From NCBI RefSeq assembly GCF_050947875.1, contig NC_134572.1, positions 126,411,605-126,475,604 on the forward strand: 64,000 nt of DNA. Reading direction: 5' to 3'. The notes under the pieces are model-generated. The model was not told the origin of the DNA. It was given only the letters and a program-made list of their open reading frames with translations, and did no database searches. Source of the stretch: Dermacentor variabilis (lineage: Eukaryota > Arthropoda > Arachnida > Ixodida > Ixodidae). The position numbers were made by a program, and so were the translations under genes. This document shows positions 21,936 through 35,448 of the stretch, one piece after another (position 1 is the stretch's first letter; each line of letters opens with the position of its first letter).

Positions 21936-24900
21936 CGTTTACGCCAGGAACACGGACGCTTGATGCAAGAACGGGCACCTAAGAGTTGCGCTCTAAAAAA
22001 TATCGAGAACCGTAGGAAATTCATCGTTCCCCACACTCCAAGGGCATGAGCATGGAATGCCAAACGGACCTCCGCATACGATCTCACGCGCAATTTCATT
22101 CGCTGTTGGTGCTTGAGTGGAATGAAAAATGGAAATGGTTCACTTCCCATCTTAGCGAATTTAGGTACGGGAAATAAAGACGGCTATGGTGAACTTACCA
22201 TTTTGCCACAATGTGTTTCTTGCTGTTTTCAATGCTGACAGTCTTTCCCCCGTATAGATTTAACTCAGCTTATTCTAAGCATTTGCTTCAGGAAGCTGAT
22301 CGCGCTGGCGTTGTAGTCTAATGAGAAAATATCTTTGATAAAATTTGTCTTATTGCGCATGGCGCGCGAGCTAGAGGAAAAATAATAATTTTTTTTTTTT
22401 TGCGCGAGAACGACAGCGCTGTTGTCACTGCGGATAGCTTGGAAAATGAAGAAAATGCGGCACTTATTGCGCGTTCAGCACCTAGCCCTTTGCATCATAG
22501 CGATAGGTTGAACGAAACAGAAAAGCAGTACTACAGCAATGGAAAGAGGGTGGCGGCTCGTTATAGGCCATGCGTGGAGCCGGCTATAAGTTCGGCGCAC
22601 CATTACATGGAGCTGCCGGCTTCTGTTGCAAGAATGATTGGCTGAAAGCAGTTGCTGCTCTCGGTCACAAGCTGGATTTTCGTGGATGGATTTCAGGGGA
22701 TGTTATTTATGTGCCCCACTATGCTTGATCCTAGTAAGCTCGCCTGCCGGCAAATCCGAGGTGGCACGTAGGCTATCAGCGAAAAGTGTTCCGCAGCACA
22801 TAGAAAAAAAATGGGGTTGGCGATTCGTGGCCGTAGAAGAAACATCCTTGACGCTTCTCCACCTCATGGACCTGTTTTCTTGATTTGCTAAATCGCTCAC
22901 GAGGCGGATCTGTACGTTATACTAACGCACAATCTCAATAGGAGAGCCAAACCTTTTACGCCTTACGTAGAAGTTCTGTAAATACGGTTCACTGGGGTAA
23001 CTCCGCCCCAGGAGACAGAAAGTGCCGTCGCTACCAGATAGCTGGGATTCCTAGAGAATCTAGCGATGGCGCATGGCGTAATGTCGATCACCGTGTGCTA
23101 CCACAATTGTCGAAATCAATCAGCGAGAATGGGGGAAGAAAAGCAAGCTGGTGTTCAAATTAAGCCACCAGGTTCGCGTTTACTCTGTCGCAAAACAACA
23201 TCTACGCAAACGCTTAGTAATCACTTTTTGCGAAAGGTGCATACTATGTTTTGAAAAGTACGATTGTGAAGTTGAGATTATGTGTACTCATAAAAGCACT
23301 GTTTGAAACGTAAGGTGGTTCCGAAGACTATGCATGCGGATACATCTGAATTTTACTTATTACATTTTACAACTCTTTTTTTAGGCAAGAAATTTTCTAA
23401 AAAGTCGTCGCCAGAAGTCGACCTCGATAAAAAAATTATGTTGCATGTCTGATACGTGTCTGGAATAATGTAACTCAATTAGCTCGTGGCACTTATTAGT
23501 GTTATAGTTACGGGCACCCCCGTACATAATTCCTTTCTATGCAATGCAAAGACCGTTGCTACTACCATTGTGCTTCTATTAATGCGTTGGCGTAAGATTA
23601 TGTGTTATGCTCGATAACATTATGTCTATGGGCGTAGAATGTGCATACAGTAACCTCTCAAGAGGCATTGGCACGTGGTCACTGAGCACGCACAAGAACC
23701 CGGAAAAGTGGTTCCGGTGCCTGACACCATGGGAACCTGACGTATTACTCCTCGTAATGCGTCAGGTTTTCACATATACTATCCCTTCGTAAATGCACAT
23801 AAGATTTTTTACTTTTAGAATAACTAAACACGCATTCGTACAACCTTTCACGTTGTCGAAGGCATAGCCCAGAAATTGAAAAATTACCATGCGAGTTCAT
23901 GAGAGAACAATATCGTTTTTACTTCTTGCGTGGCTGCAGTCAAAATAAGAATCTAGAAAACCGAATAACATTATGCTGCCTTCTTCAAAATCTTCATAAA
24001 CTAGCATTAGAAAATCTCGAGCTTGTCAATGCCTAAAAATAATGGTTTCTGCAATATCATTTCTCCTTCTTGAGCTCGTCTGAGAGTGTTACATACAGCG
24101 ACAAGGCGCAGTAATGTTCCAGATTGCCTCTAACCGCTTAATTTCAAAGACAAACATATTTTGCTTCGGATATAACCATGTGCCTTGTTCTTTGCACGGA
24201 TCCAGTTTGATAAGCTATCCGCTATAATGATGATCATCTCAAAGGTGATGATGCATGCTCATTACAGAGTATGTGTAAGAGACCAAGGAGCAGTGGCGCA
24301 GACAAAACGCGTTATGGGCATGCGCTTCCAAAAAGCTAATCAAATCAGAGCGCGGGGACCATAAAATCTCTGCGCATCACACGCCGGCGTTATTGCCACG
24401 GCATTTAACTTTGTGTTTGGAACTGCCGTTTTGGTTCACGTGCATAGCCTTAAGACCTAAATGCTAAAACCAGAGCATGCTTACCCTGGTACGCAGGACA
24501 CATGTAGCTTACAGACAAGCGCTGTCTGAGAAACCAGTTTATTTATGGAAACGATTATAGGTACTTAGCCCAGCGCTTATTTTCATACTATAATGTGTCT
24601 TGCTCTTAGTGCGCGCTGTAGTTTTCTCATGAATAATTACCAGTTTACCCAGCTATAGGTTCTTGTGTATGTTGTGCCGCTCATTCCCCATCACTCCTAT
24701 CTAGCTTCTTTGACATCAGAAAAAAAAGAAAGCTCTGGTACCCTAATTCTTCTTCTGGCTGAAGTTAATTATTTAAAGTGATCTGCATCAGGGCTGCCGT
24801 GATCCGAATCCCCAATTTTTCGTTTACTGGTTGCACACTCGTAGCCAAGAGACTCGTAGACAGAGGGGAGAGATAAGCGTCCTAATTACACCGGAAGTAA

Positions 24901-27900
24901 TATTGAAGCTCCGGCCATTAGCGAAATAAAACTCTTACTCCTAGATTGGTCCCACATTTCACCTCGCCTCATCTCGTTCGGATGCTTGATACGTCTCGGG
25001 AAAAGCGTTTCCCTTCCCCCCTTCTTTCGGCTCTCTCCAAACTGCGTCAGCGCAGACTTCATTCGACAACGCTCGGTGGCGTTAAGGTCTAGGTGGGAAG
25101 GGTTGAGAGACCGTTATTGCTTATTGGTTGTACCGGGCTCGCGTTTTAACTCTGCAGCCCGCTCAGGAGGGCCATCGTAGATTCTGCAGAGCGAGTTTTG
25201 AAGGTATTTAGCTCAAGTGGAAACAGAGTTAACGATATCCTCTGTATAGCGCACCCCTTGTTTTGTCCTGGAGCGACTCGGATTTTTTTGCGCGTCCCGC
25301 TGCGTTGTATCTATCACCACGATACTAGAAGGGGAATCGATTCCGGAATGCGGAATACCATTGCCATAAGAAACAACAATTAAAAAGCCACGCACCACAG
25401 AAAACAGCCTTATAAATAAGAACCGGAAAAGAACAAAACAAGTCTGCAGATATGGACGTGCAGTATTTTTTGCAAGCACGTCATCGCGCCATCGGTCTTA
25501 GGACAAGCGCGACGCCGCTGTCAGATCAGTCAGTCCCGTTTTCGCACTCCACTTTTTTTCTTTTTCGGCAAGGCTTGGGCTCCCTCGAGCTACCGTATGT
25601 TTCCATAACGCGGCATCAGGTTCCTCTGTTTGTCCACCTCCCCTCTTATTTCTTTTTCGTTTCAAAGAGTTACAGAACAGTTGCAACGGTAGAAGCGTGT
25701 GAGCCTCTACTCGACAGCGCATGAAAAATAAAACAGAAAAATCAGAAAGATTCGAGGGGCCCTGAAGGCTTCTTTGGCTACCGCCGTTTCACGGAGCTCG
25801 CGAGCTTTTGAGAGGCGATGTACCAGGGGAGGATGAGCTCGAGTGAAGGAAGAACCATTTATATAGGATAAAAGAAAAAAAAATGTAATCGCGAGTTTAA
25901 CTACATCCTGTGCAAGAGCAGCAGCCACTTCACAGTTGCTTTCGTACATCTTATTCACAGAGTGCCTCGGAGCGCTGGCGCACCTTTTTGAAGAATGTAT
26001 TAAGAAGTTTTTCCTCGAAAAGAAAAGACGGGAACCGGTGCTTCGTCCGACTGCTCGCACAATTTTCCGCTGCCTTCCAGCGACTCTTTTACTGATCCGT
26101 TGCTCCCCACTCATCCTCTCCCTCGACTCCCGTCCGTCCGACTCTCTTCCAAGGCTTTCCTTGCATCCCTCGCCGTCACCGCGCCTTCCGTTACTTTCAT
26201 TTGCCCTGAGGACAGTTTAACGGAGGCGACATGTTTCTTTGTATTGCGCTTCCGAGTCCCGTTACTCAAACATAAAGAAGGAAGCTGATATGCGTAGGTA
26301 TTTCCCATGACCATGTCTCTTGCCTTTAATCATGCCCAGTGTTCTGCCCGCTCTGTCTTTCATCCTTTTTTTTTTTTTGCAGATGTAGCTTCGCGTCAAG
26401 TCACCTGTCCTGAAAAATCACTCGAGACTTGCTGCAACGGCACTTTGCCTTCTGTTTCTTTCCTCTTCTCAGACCGTTCCAGCCCACACTCTTTCGTCTT
26501 ACAGGGCTTCGTTGTTTTTATATTTCTTAGTGGTGGTTACTACAGAGCGATGCTTTTTGGCACGTATTGGCTTAGCGGCACGGAGCCGTATAGAGGATGC
26601 GAGTGGCAGTAGCGTAGCGTGGCTAATGCTTCGAAATAGCGTAGACAAGGGTCGCGCAAAGACCAGTCACTCTTTTTTCTGGTCTCCTCCTTTTCCGGCT
26701 CTTCTTCTCACTCAACGCCTCCAAGTTTCGTTCCGCACTCTGCCGCAAGTGAGCTGTCTTGTACGGGAGGACTTCATTTTTCACTCACGGGACGCTTGCT
26801 GGAGACATTTACGACGTACCGTCCGGTGGCCGCGACAATTCGACGTCTTGCTTGTGCGCGCGGTCGAGCACCAGGCGCGTCCATCTACTTGACGGGCTCG
26901 AAATATCGTCGATTGCATCGATATTTGCGCGTAGTTTTTAATTGTTATATACTTCGTAATGAAAGCATGCGCGTAGACAACGCTCTTTTCTACTTTTCAT
27001 CTGTGACGTCTCCTTTCTCTCTGAGACTAAATGTATGCAATAAAAAATAAACAATTTTATCGTGCGTCTATAACACTCATATACATTGAAAGTATCCGTG
27101 TTAAAACAGGAAAACAGGGAGAAAAATAAAATCCGGAAGTACCTGTTTGGCAGGGATGGATCATGAGGCCAACTGCCACCGAGAGCTGCACAACGCCTAG
27201 TTACTGTTTAGGAAGGAAGGTATAGAAAAAGAAGTTGTAAATCAGGCAGATTTTACTGCTTCAGGTTTTCCCCTGAAGTTGCTGCTGAACAAGAACAGCA
27301 ACATATACCCTTTGTTCCCCATGCTCGTGCGTTAAAATGTTATCTCACCGGCAAATAGCATTGCGGCAATATATATCGGCTATCTTTACGAAGACTTTAA
27401 GTAATATTTAAAAAGACCCTATCCGAAATAAAGGTACGGATCCGTCGGAGACAGGTCGCCAGGGGTGGCGACCACGAGGTGGCGAGTGATAATTAGTCGG
27501 TAATTAACACACACCTACGAATTATCTTGATGCATTGATGCATCTAGTTTCGGCCGGTTCATCCTAATCGGGGAAAATGACGCGAGCTCTCCGTACAAGC
27601 GATGCAACTTTTGGGTCTGGAAAAATGCGATTACCCGCGGAACTGTGGCAGGGCAAATTTCGGCGATCAGCGCGCGCGACACCGAAACTGGGAGGCTTCA
27701 GCGAGCGCAAAGTCGCGCCCGTCGATGCGACGTTCTACTTACGTCAACCAGCAGCGGGCTGCTAGCCCGACGGTCACGGAGCCAGCGTGCTCCGGCTCCG
27801 TGATCCTCGCTGTCGTAGAGCGCCGGCTGCCAGCTTGCAGTCTACGTAGCGACGTCGGGTATGGCGAATTCAGAGGTAAACACTCCCGCACAGATCACTA

Positions 27901-29454
27901 GCCATTTCACCTCAATTTTGGATCTCATATAATTGTAGCGATGTCCAGGGATGAGACTCAAGCCAATAAACATGACCCGAATGTAAACTTAAGCCGGTCT
28001 CTTGACTTTCAGAAATAACACAACACACGGCCCCCCCACTTGAAGCATTGTTTGTTAAATAAAATTTAGTGAAACTTCAGAGTAACGCTCCCGCGCTATG
28101 ATATTGCTACACGAAAGATGTCATCATTATTGCTTTATTCCTCTTTACTATTATGGTGTCTATTATTCAGCCGACAAGTTAGGCATACTTGTTCTCGTGA
28201 TATCAGCGAACTTGTATTGTGTCTCCTTTCGTTTCATCACGTAGGGTGCTAAAGCTCAATGTATGTACAGGGTAGACAACGTAGCTTTTTCTTGGTGCTT
28301 TTGCATTGAATTGGGATGTGATACCCCTGCTTGCTAGCATAAATTCTCAGGAAACCTGCCTAACGCTACAAGAACATATGTAGCGCAGTGAATACGAGAA
28401 TTCAGGCACTTAACCAGTGAAAGTGCCATTCAAAAGAAGTATGCACTGAGACCGTCAAATTTTCTGCGTTCTGTTTCCTTTTTCGCATCCCTTTCACAAG
28501 TGTTGCAAGCTTTTGCAGCAACCGCGCAAGCTTCAAGAATTTATCTGAGAACGATGCACACTTGAAATTTGGGCTACTTATGCGATAAACTACGGCAGAA
28601 TATTCAGCTCGCTTGAACAAGTAGTCATGAAAAATAGTAGAAACTACTGGTGAGTAGAACTGCGCCCTACCACAAAAGAATTTGTTGCTGAATATACCGG
28701 AAGTTATTTGCTACCAGCCTATTTCAATGCTCTACTAACTTGTTTAAAATTAATTTCATTTTTTTTTTCTTTCCAATAAAATGAGCATGCACGAGGCATT
28801 GAAAAGAGTGCACATGAATGACTCCTGCAATGACTCTGGGATAATCTTCTTCTCCGGGGACGTTTCGTAGCCCATACATTTACAGTCAGAAAATCCATGC
28901 ACGTGCCAACTAATTTCACGCGTAGTAAGAAGTTAATTAACTTTATTTGATACGTGCTGTCAGTGGCCAAACCTTACAGCTAAAGAAGCCGCTCAGACAT
29001 CGAACAAAACGACGGTGATAAAATCTCTGAATGGAACTCTCCAGATGAGTCGGGCTGTTCCTGGGCTCAGATTGTTTTACTAATTGCTTCCACATGATTT
29101 CTACAAAGGCGATCCTGTTTCATTTACGTAAGCGACCATAAGGACACTGTGCATACGGCCGGTATGCCGGCGATCAGTTAACCGACATCTGTGATGCAAA
29201 GCCGAGCAAATTACATAGAGCAGCGCCCAGCATTCGCGTCCCGCCTCATGAGTGCGACCACTTCTGAGCGCGGTAGATTCGTGACAGCCATATGAAGCCT
29301 TCCAATAATCTGCATTCAGCATCGGAGGGTGGGAGTAAACACGGGCTAAGCTAATCGCAAGATTGGCCTCCCCACCGCTCGTCGTTCGTACCACTCGAGG
29401 CGTAAGCGCACATTTCTTTAATCGATGTAAATAAGAAGTTTCGTGGGCGCCATC
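21936..29454. other. long anonymous stretch, no gene recognised
   Basis: Frames reach 135 codons at most (25,707-26,114, minus) and none shows a family signature. The sequence is AT-rich except for a GC-rich patch at about 27,560-27,880 that holds a perfect 10-bp hairpin (27,774-27,803). A possible GT donor follows it (CAGAG/GTAAAC near 27,873). That could be a 5' exon or promoter, but nothing downstream supports it. Confidence 0.4.
27774..27803. repeat. GC-rich 10-bp hairpin
   Basis: TCACGGAGCC (27,774-27,783) pairs perfectly with GGCTCCGTGA (27,794-27,803) across a 10-base loop. A second, shorter inverted pair (CGGGCT / AGCCCG) lies just upstream near 27,755. The patch is GC-rich compared with its surroundings. 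Confidence 0.8.
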
Positions 29455-29459
29455 CGACT

Positions 29460-29800
29460 AGAGAGAAAGAGAGAGAGAAAGGCAAAGGAAAGAGAGGGAG
29501 GTTAACCGGAGATTATCTCCGGTTGGCTACGCTGTACTGGGGGAGGGGCAAAAGGATGTAGTAGGTGAGAGAGAGAAGGATACAAAAAAGAAGAGAAAAA
29601 CCTAAACACACACACGCACGTATACACACGAACTGTTTCTGTGGGCACTGTCAAGCAGCCCGCAAAGGCGTTTCTAGTTTTACGCAGTGTCACGGTACAG
29701 TCCTACGTCCCACAGTATACACAGTCACAATTTGTCAGAAAGTCCCGTGTCTTTCAAGCATCGCTGCAGCGCCTTCATAGCAGATCGCGCTGATGTTCGT
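29460..29800 (-). repeat. probable LINE 3' end fragment
   Basis: The stretch starts with purine-rich GAGAGAAAGGCAAAGG and GGGAGGTTAACCGGAG. On the minus strand it therefore ends in CTCCGGTTAACCTCCC plus a pyrimidine tail, a 3'-end arrangement common in tick LINE-type repeats. AACCGGAGAT and ATCTCCGGTT form a 10-bp inverted repeat at 29,504-29,524. A related stretch lies at 63,225-63,650. No coding remnant is readable, so the class is inferred from the end only. Confidence 0.45.
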
Positions 29801-30779
29801 CTAACCATCCGAGAAAGATAATACGAGAAGTTACGCCTTCGTTCTTTGACATACATGCAGCTATACTTAACGATTTGGAAGTGTGCACGAGAGATGCTCC
29901 AAGAGCTTGTACAATGGTCGGGCTAGCTGGTGTTTTATATGTAAACTTTCTAATGCACTGAAATCACGGAGACATTAGCAATGACATGAAGCTCGTGTGG
30001 CGAGGAAACAACGTGTTTGAAAAATGCGTGCGATTGACAACGAAAAAACAAAGTGTTTTCCTGTATCGGCTTACATTAAAGGCGCCTTGTTCACAATGAA
30101 TGAGGTGCATGGCGGTCTTTATTATATACGCGCCCAATGGCGTAATACGTTTGCGTATAGCTCTGAGAGGGGTCCGCGAGTCATGTTTATCGAGCAGGCG
30201 CCTGCTCCTTCAACGGAAAGAGACGCTCAGATAGAGCAGCCTCTAGCCAAGTCAGCCAGACTGCACTCACCTGTAGCCGCATCATCACCACCCCATTATG
30301 GCCTCCTATTAGCGCCTATGCGGTCTGCGTGCTGTCTGAAAGGTGCAAAGGTGAAAGCTTAACGCCCACGTACCTACAGTTTTCAGCCACTGTCGGTGTA
30401 TTTCTCTCGACAGTGCAGGTTGTGGTATGGTGGCCAAGAGGCAAACCTCCGCCAATTTAAATAGCATGCACTGCCAGTTTTCCGAATTTTAAATATGAGA
30501 ACATTACTTCTTGTGAATTGTGACGATTCCTTTTCTCCCAAGTATGCCGGTACAAAGAGAATTTAAGCCATTGGCAGGCACCCGCTTAGCCGGTTCACAG
30601 TACATAAATCCTAGAGACTCCCATGAGGGATATGACCATCAGGTGCGTGTCAGCCACCGCGAAAGCATGTAAGCCTCCGACAGTCGCATATTTGCCGCTG
30701 GCGCGACCGTCTTGCACCTCGATGTTTACCTAAAGACCGGGTAAAGACTCGGTTATATTGACCGGGTGGCTTTGGTCCA

Positions 30780-31015
30780 CGTCATTGTTTTTTATCACAA
30801 GTGGTATATGTACTGTAGTTGTGCTCTCTTGACTTGATCGCGCAGATCTGTGTGTATTATATGCGCTATAGGCGTGCTCTGTTTGACTAGATCACGCAGA
30901 TCTGTGGGTATTTAAGCAGGTGGTTCTTCAAAAATAAAACCAGTTGTTAGAAAGCGCTCGTCCTTGTGTTTCTTCTGTTCTTCGTCCCTGTTTGTTTGCG
31001 CACAATAAGTTATAA
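30780..31015 (+). repeat. LTR-like segment with duplicated upstream block
   Basis: A block starting GTGCTCT and containing CGCAGATCTGTG occurs twice, 53 bp apart (30,821 and 30,874). It is followed by TATTTAAG, then AAATAAAACC and the motif GCGCTCGTCCTTGTG. Repeated upstream elements, a TATA-like box and a poly(A) signal in this order resemble an LTR. I find no matching second copy or clear target duplication. Confidence 0.35.
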
Positions 31016-33596
31016 GATGAATTCGTTCCAACTAGGCCGACTCGCAGTCTTACCTAAAGACGTTCAAGAGTGGGGTTTAACAAAGTGATGAGCTGGGCAA
31101 GTTGGTGTGAACTCACATTTAGTAAAGCACGAAGGGACAAAGACGACAGAAGCATTTATTCTGTGTTTTTGCGTAGTCATTGTCCCTTCGCGAATTTATA
31201 ACAATGAACACTACGGTACCGTATAGTACTAACAAAAAGGAGGCCAGTGAAAAAGGTTAGCTGTTCTAGAGAAGCTTGCACGGGCGACAGTACACCGATG
31301 TGTGAAACAATACCAAGTTTCCTGTCATGGTACATAACACACTATTTCACCAAAGACATTCTGCAACGTGGCATCCTTTGCTGTAGAAACAAAGTAATTC
31401 AAGAAATCACATCGAGGTTACATGCGACAGAGTGGTTGTCAAGAAAAAATCACACGTACTGTGGATATAATAGAGCCTTCGTACAACTTACTTTAGCATT
31501 CAATCCAGGTCAAAAGACTCCGCACCATCTTGAACCTTCCCTCCAAGCTCTTCCGGTGGCCACTTTAGCGGCAGAACCCTAAAGAACTGGTTCCCGCAGT
31601 GTGTGAGCAGGGCTCACTCCAGTTTTCCAGAAATTCCTCGGTTCCACCTCCGAATTTTCTTTTACAACGCCGCTTCGGGCACTGACTGCGTGCTCTTTGC
31701 AACAAGAAACGCGCCGGCAGCACGAGACATTACGTTTCCCAACGCCTGCGTTGGATAGGGTGCGAGATTTGAGGAGGGTCCTGTCTTATTCCTGCACGTG
31801 CTGCCATCCTTGCTCGCCTTCCCTCCATGACGTGTGGCATTGAGCGGCCTACACCGAGACGGGATCGGCGCGTCCCTGCTGTGGGTCCACAGCTCTCAGA
31901 GGCAGTTAGCGAAGAAAGAACGTCGATCAGTTGTTCCAGAAATAAGAGCCCTACACTCCGAAAAGGCAGGCTTACGACGTCAAGTGCAAGACACAGAAGG
32001 GAGACACTAGACACACCATGACGAACGACCTCTAAGATTGGGTTAGCCACACAGGTTATGACGAAAATATTTGCGTTAAATGCTCCGTATGCATTTAGCG
32101 GCAATGCATCCCCATCTCCAACATTTCTTTCCTATTATATATTAGTTGCCATATCGTATATGTATTCGTTATATTCGTGCGTATCATTAATTGATCATTA
32201 AATATGAGCACGTTGGCATATTCCACGCCAAGAGAGAGCTATATGAAGGTAAATGTGCAATTGCGGAGCCTGGGCATTGCGCATTACATATGCATTACGT
32301 ATGCATTACTTGAACGTCCTGGAAAAAACTCAACGCGTGCTGCCTATGGGTTGACATAGTCGTGGAATTCGCTCTGAACGGGTGTTTGAAGGCACAGTGT
32401 GGAAGTTGTAATGGCGAAAATGTTCCAGAGTACGACAATATACTGCACGTACTACGTGAAAACAACGAGCTTGAAAAAATGATAATCTTCCTTTCTGGGG
32501 GTGCATAAAAATTAACAGCAATAATTCCGGTTTTGCCCTCTCCTTCAAATGCAGTTATCTTCAGATGACCCACCTGTGTAATATACCATACGTGGTTGCT
32601 CATGAAAATTGTGTCAAATTATGCCATTGATCCGTTTGTATAGCTTCCTAGATCTCGTGTGTCCATGTGATGAAATTTACCTTAACGTCCACCTTGTTTA
32701 AGTGTAGCAACAACAGAATTTTATATTTGAACTTATCGCCCAACAGCTACCCAGTGGGTTATTGCACGGGAGGCCAACGAACAAATTTAAATAATCCGTG
32801 TTTGTTTAGCATTAGTTGTCCCACGTGATTTGGAACTATGTAAGTACTTATATATCCACGAATCTGCGGTTTCACTGGCATCGTGAGTTCTTGGCCATGC
32901 CGCCAGAGGGCGTTCTGACATTGAGAAATATACAGTTGGCTCGCATTACTGTGTGCTTCTTGCAGACATAAAAAATTCTACTAGAAAAGAATCGACGCTC
33001 TGTACAGTAGCAGTCGTAAATAGACACCCATTGTGAAAAAAAACAAAGAATGATCCATTCAGTCGAGACAGCTCCGCTGTCGACGGTCAACAGTTAGATC
33101 CTGTTGGCAGAATATTAATAAAGAGACAGCGGCAAAACCGACCGTACATAACAGGCATGTGCGCGCGGTTAGCTCACCACCATGACCAATACGAATGGCC
33201 ACAATTCGCCGTTGAAGCCCAGTAACCGGGCGCGTCGCCTACCTACAAGCCTTTGTTGTGAACGCTGCACCAGCGAAACTTATGACGGTGAGGATCGCGG
33301 ATGGGACGCCCTTCTTTTGTGCTCCAACCGGCACTGGTAGTGGATTCGCCCCATCCGAGCTTCCGGACTCTCAGCGCTCGCGTTGGCTCGGAACGTTGCC
33401 GCCACAGCATAATCGCGGGCGCCCCCATTGGTGACTCAGCGAGGTATTAACGGGCAAAGCTGCCATAGGGGAAACTCAAAGGGGATTGAAGTGGGGTTAT
33501 CGTAACCACTGATTGTCGAATGTAGCATAAGTTTGTTTCAGCCTTGCTATCCGGGGTGATCATATTTCGGTTTTATGGAATATTTAAAAAAAAATG
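31016..33596. other. anonymous DNA; one unexplained 124-codon frame
   Basis: The only longer frame is minus 32,104-31,730, starting MPLNAYGAFNAN and ending HPIQRRRWET. It contains a hydrophobic SLLCLALDVVSLPF stretch and an Arg-rich C-terminal third. I do not recognise it and see no promoter or splice context, so I do not call a gene. A short imperfect repeat of CATTAC(A/G)TATG lies near 32,278-32,305. Confidence 0.35.
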
Positions 33597-34179
33597 CCTG
33601 TTGCAGATAGCATATTTCCTGTCCTTAAGCTGAATTATTCCAAGTGGCGCACATTTATAGCACGAGAAATCGAAACACATTAAACTAATTAACATAGATT
33701 CAGTAATTAACTCATTACCTAATTAAATAGTTTACGGCACCTACTCCAGTTCATGAATGGTCGCCGGTGAGCTTGCAAGACGCATCCACTTGAAATGACT
33801 TTCCAGGATGACAGCAGTTCCGAGATATTTCCCGAAGTGTGGGACGAAATACGTGAATGTTCCAGTTACTTTTGTGCTTCAATGCATTAAACAGCGTTTT
33901 CTGAAGAAAGTAAGTGGAATAACAGCGCAATTTTACGGCACGTTTTATGGCGCATATCTCAAAAATGGCCTCATTCTGTAATTTCATTCCAAATGAACAC
34001 ACCTTGCAAACTTATCAGATACAATTCAGAAATTGCAATGTGTGCCAGAAAGTGATTGATCCAAAAGATAATTAGTGTTTTTTTTAATTATTTGAATAAG
34101 TGTTTTCATTTCTTGTGCTACTAATGTCCACCTCTCGGAATAATCCACTTCAAGGACTAGAATTATGTTATCTTCAAGG
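33597..34179. mobile_element. TIR element, second copy (583 bp)
   Basis: This is a relative of 7,484-8,069 in the same orientation. The left end reads CCTGTTGCAGATAGCATA and the right end, inverted, CCTTGAAGATAACATAA. The arms stay alignable for about 43 bp and finish with GGATTATTCC-type sequence on both sides. Internal matches include GTTCCAGTTACTTTTGTGC and GAAATTGCAATGTGTGCC. It is more diverged at the ends than the first copy and has no transposase frame. Confidence 0.8.
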
Positions 34180-34835
34180 TGCTATATATATAAAACATAC
34201 CATAAAACTTAAAAAGAGTGACCCTCTCAATGTGCCGCCTTTGTCTTCCAATGCAGATACTCCCCACGGGAACTATCAGAAGCGTCGCTCGCTACAAATG
34301 TAAACTAGAAAGCTTTATGCTGCAAAACGGCGGCTGCTTGGACAGGTTGGCGAAACATTACTTCAGGCAAGGAAAAATCCTTGCCTGAAGTCCTTTCATC
34401 TTCTAGCTTCCTTCCACGTTTTGCACGCTAAAAAGAGTTTTTCTTTGTCTGAAATAGAAAGTTTCTTCTCCGAGGTTTTTGTGCTAAGAGACTTGGGCTA
34501 ACCACAATCTTGAATAATAAAAGTCTTACATACTTTCTCGGCGGAGAATAGGAAATGTCAAAAGCTTGCACGAGTGAGCCAATGTTGCTTAAAAATTTTT
34601 TTTCAAAATGCCCGAAGCTCGAAAACGGCCTAGCCGAGTGATCCTCATTTAACATCCAGAAGCTTTCGGATGTTAGACAAGACATCGAAGAAAAGCAGCA
34701 GCACGCGAGTGTGTGGCTCAATTTTTTTAGCCACTTTGTTGTTTTACAAAGTGCTGAAATCATCTCGCATTCCGTGGTCCCCGTCTAGAGGCCGCGCCCT
34801 TCTCCCGTCACAGCCCGCTCCAATTCACTTTCGAA

Positions 34836-34960
34836 TCATCATCATAAACATCAGCAGCAGCAGCACTGTCATCATCATCGTTGCCTTCCTCATCATCATC
34901 TTTTTATGTCCACTACAAGACGGAGGCCTCTCCCTGCCATGTCCAATTCGAATGGAATTC
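34836..34960 (-). repeat. RTE LINE 3' end fragment with GAT tail
   Basis: On the minus strand this reads GGGAGAGGCCTCCGTCTTG then TAGTGGACATAA and an impure run of GATGAT/GCTGCT units. The full RTE at 56-59 kb ends GGAGAGGCCTTTGCCCTGCAG then TGGGCGTAACC and (GAT)n. The correspondence places this fragment at the very 3' end of an RTE-type element, 5'-truncated to under 100 bp plus tail. Confidence 0.65.
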
Positions 34961-35448
34961 GTGATTTCGAATGCAACTTGACAAATGCTGCGCCTTCTGA
35001 GGAAGCTTTCTCCTAGCGGGCAGAGAAGCAAAAAGCTAGTCCGTTTCAGTGACTTAACTTATTGTCTTGTCAAAAGCAGTACCGCGGTATCGGTAGTTAT
35101 TTGCCAGTACCTCGAACGAAAAAAAAATCAACAATGTCCACGAACTCGGAAGCTCAGAGAGAAGGAGAACAGATGAGCATGAGAACTGCGCTGAATTGGT
35201 TCGCGCGTCTCTGGACCAAACATAATGTCGCAATTAATTTTGCAAAGAAGCCATTAAGAAACTATTGCGGAGAATTGGCGCTCCCGTTCACGGTGCATAA
35301 AAGCATTACTGACTTCGCTGGAGGCCGTTTAACTTTGTTCTTAGCCTCCGAGCCACCTTATTAGTGAGTTTTGCAAATTGCAGACGTAAGTAGCTCAGAG
35401 CAGCAAAGACGCGGTGTCAATGGCAGTGTGCATGTTTGGAACCTAAAC

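Noticed and set aside
31730..32104. A 124-codon minus frame as a host gene
   Set aside because: No recognisable domain, promoter or splice context; kept only as a note.
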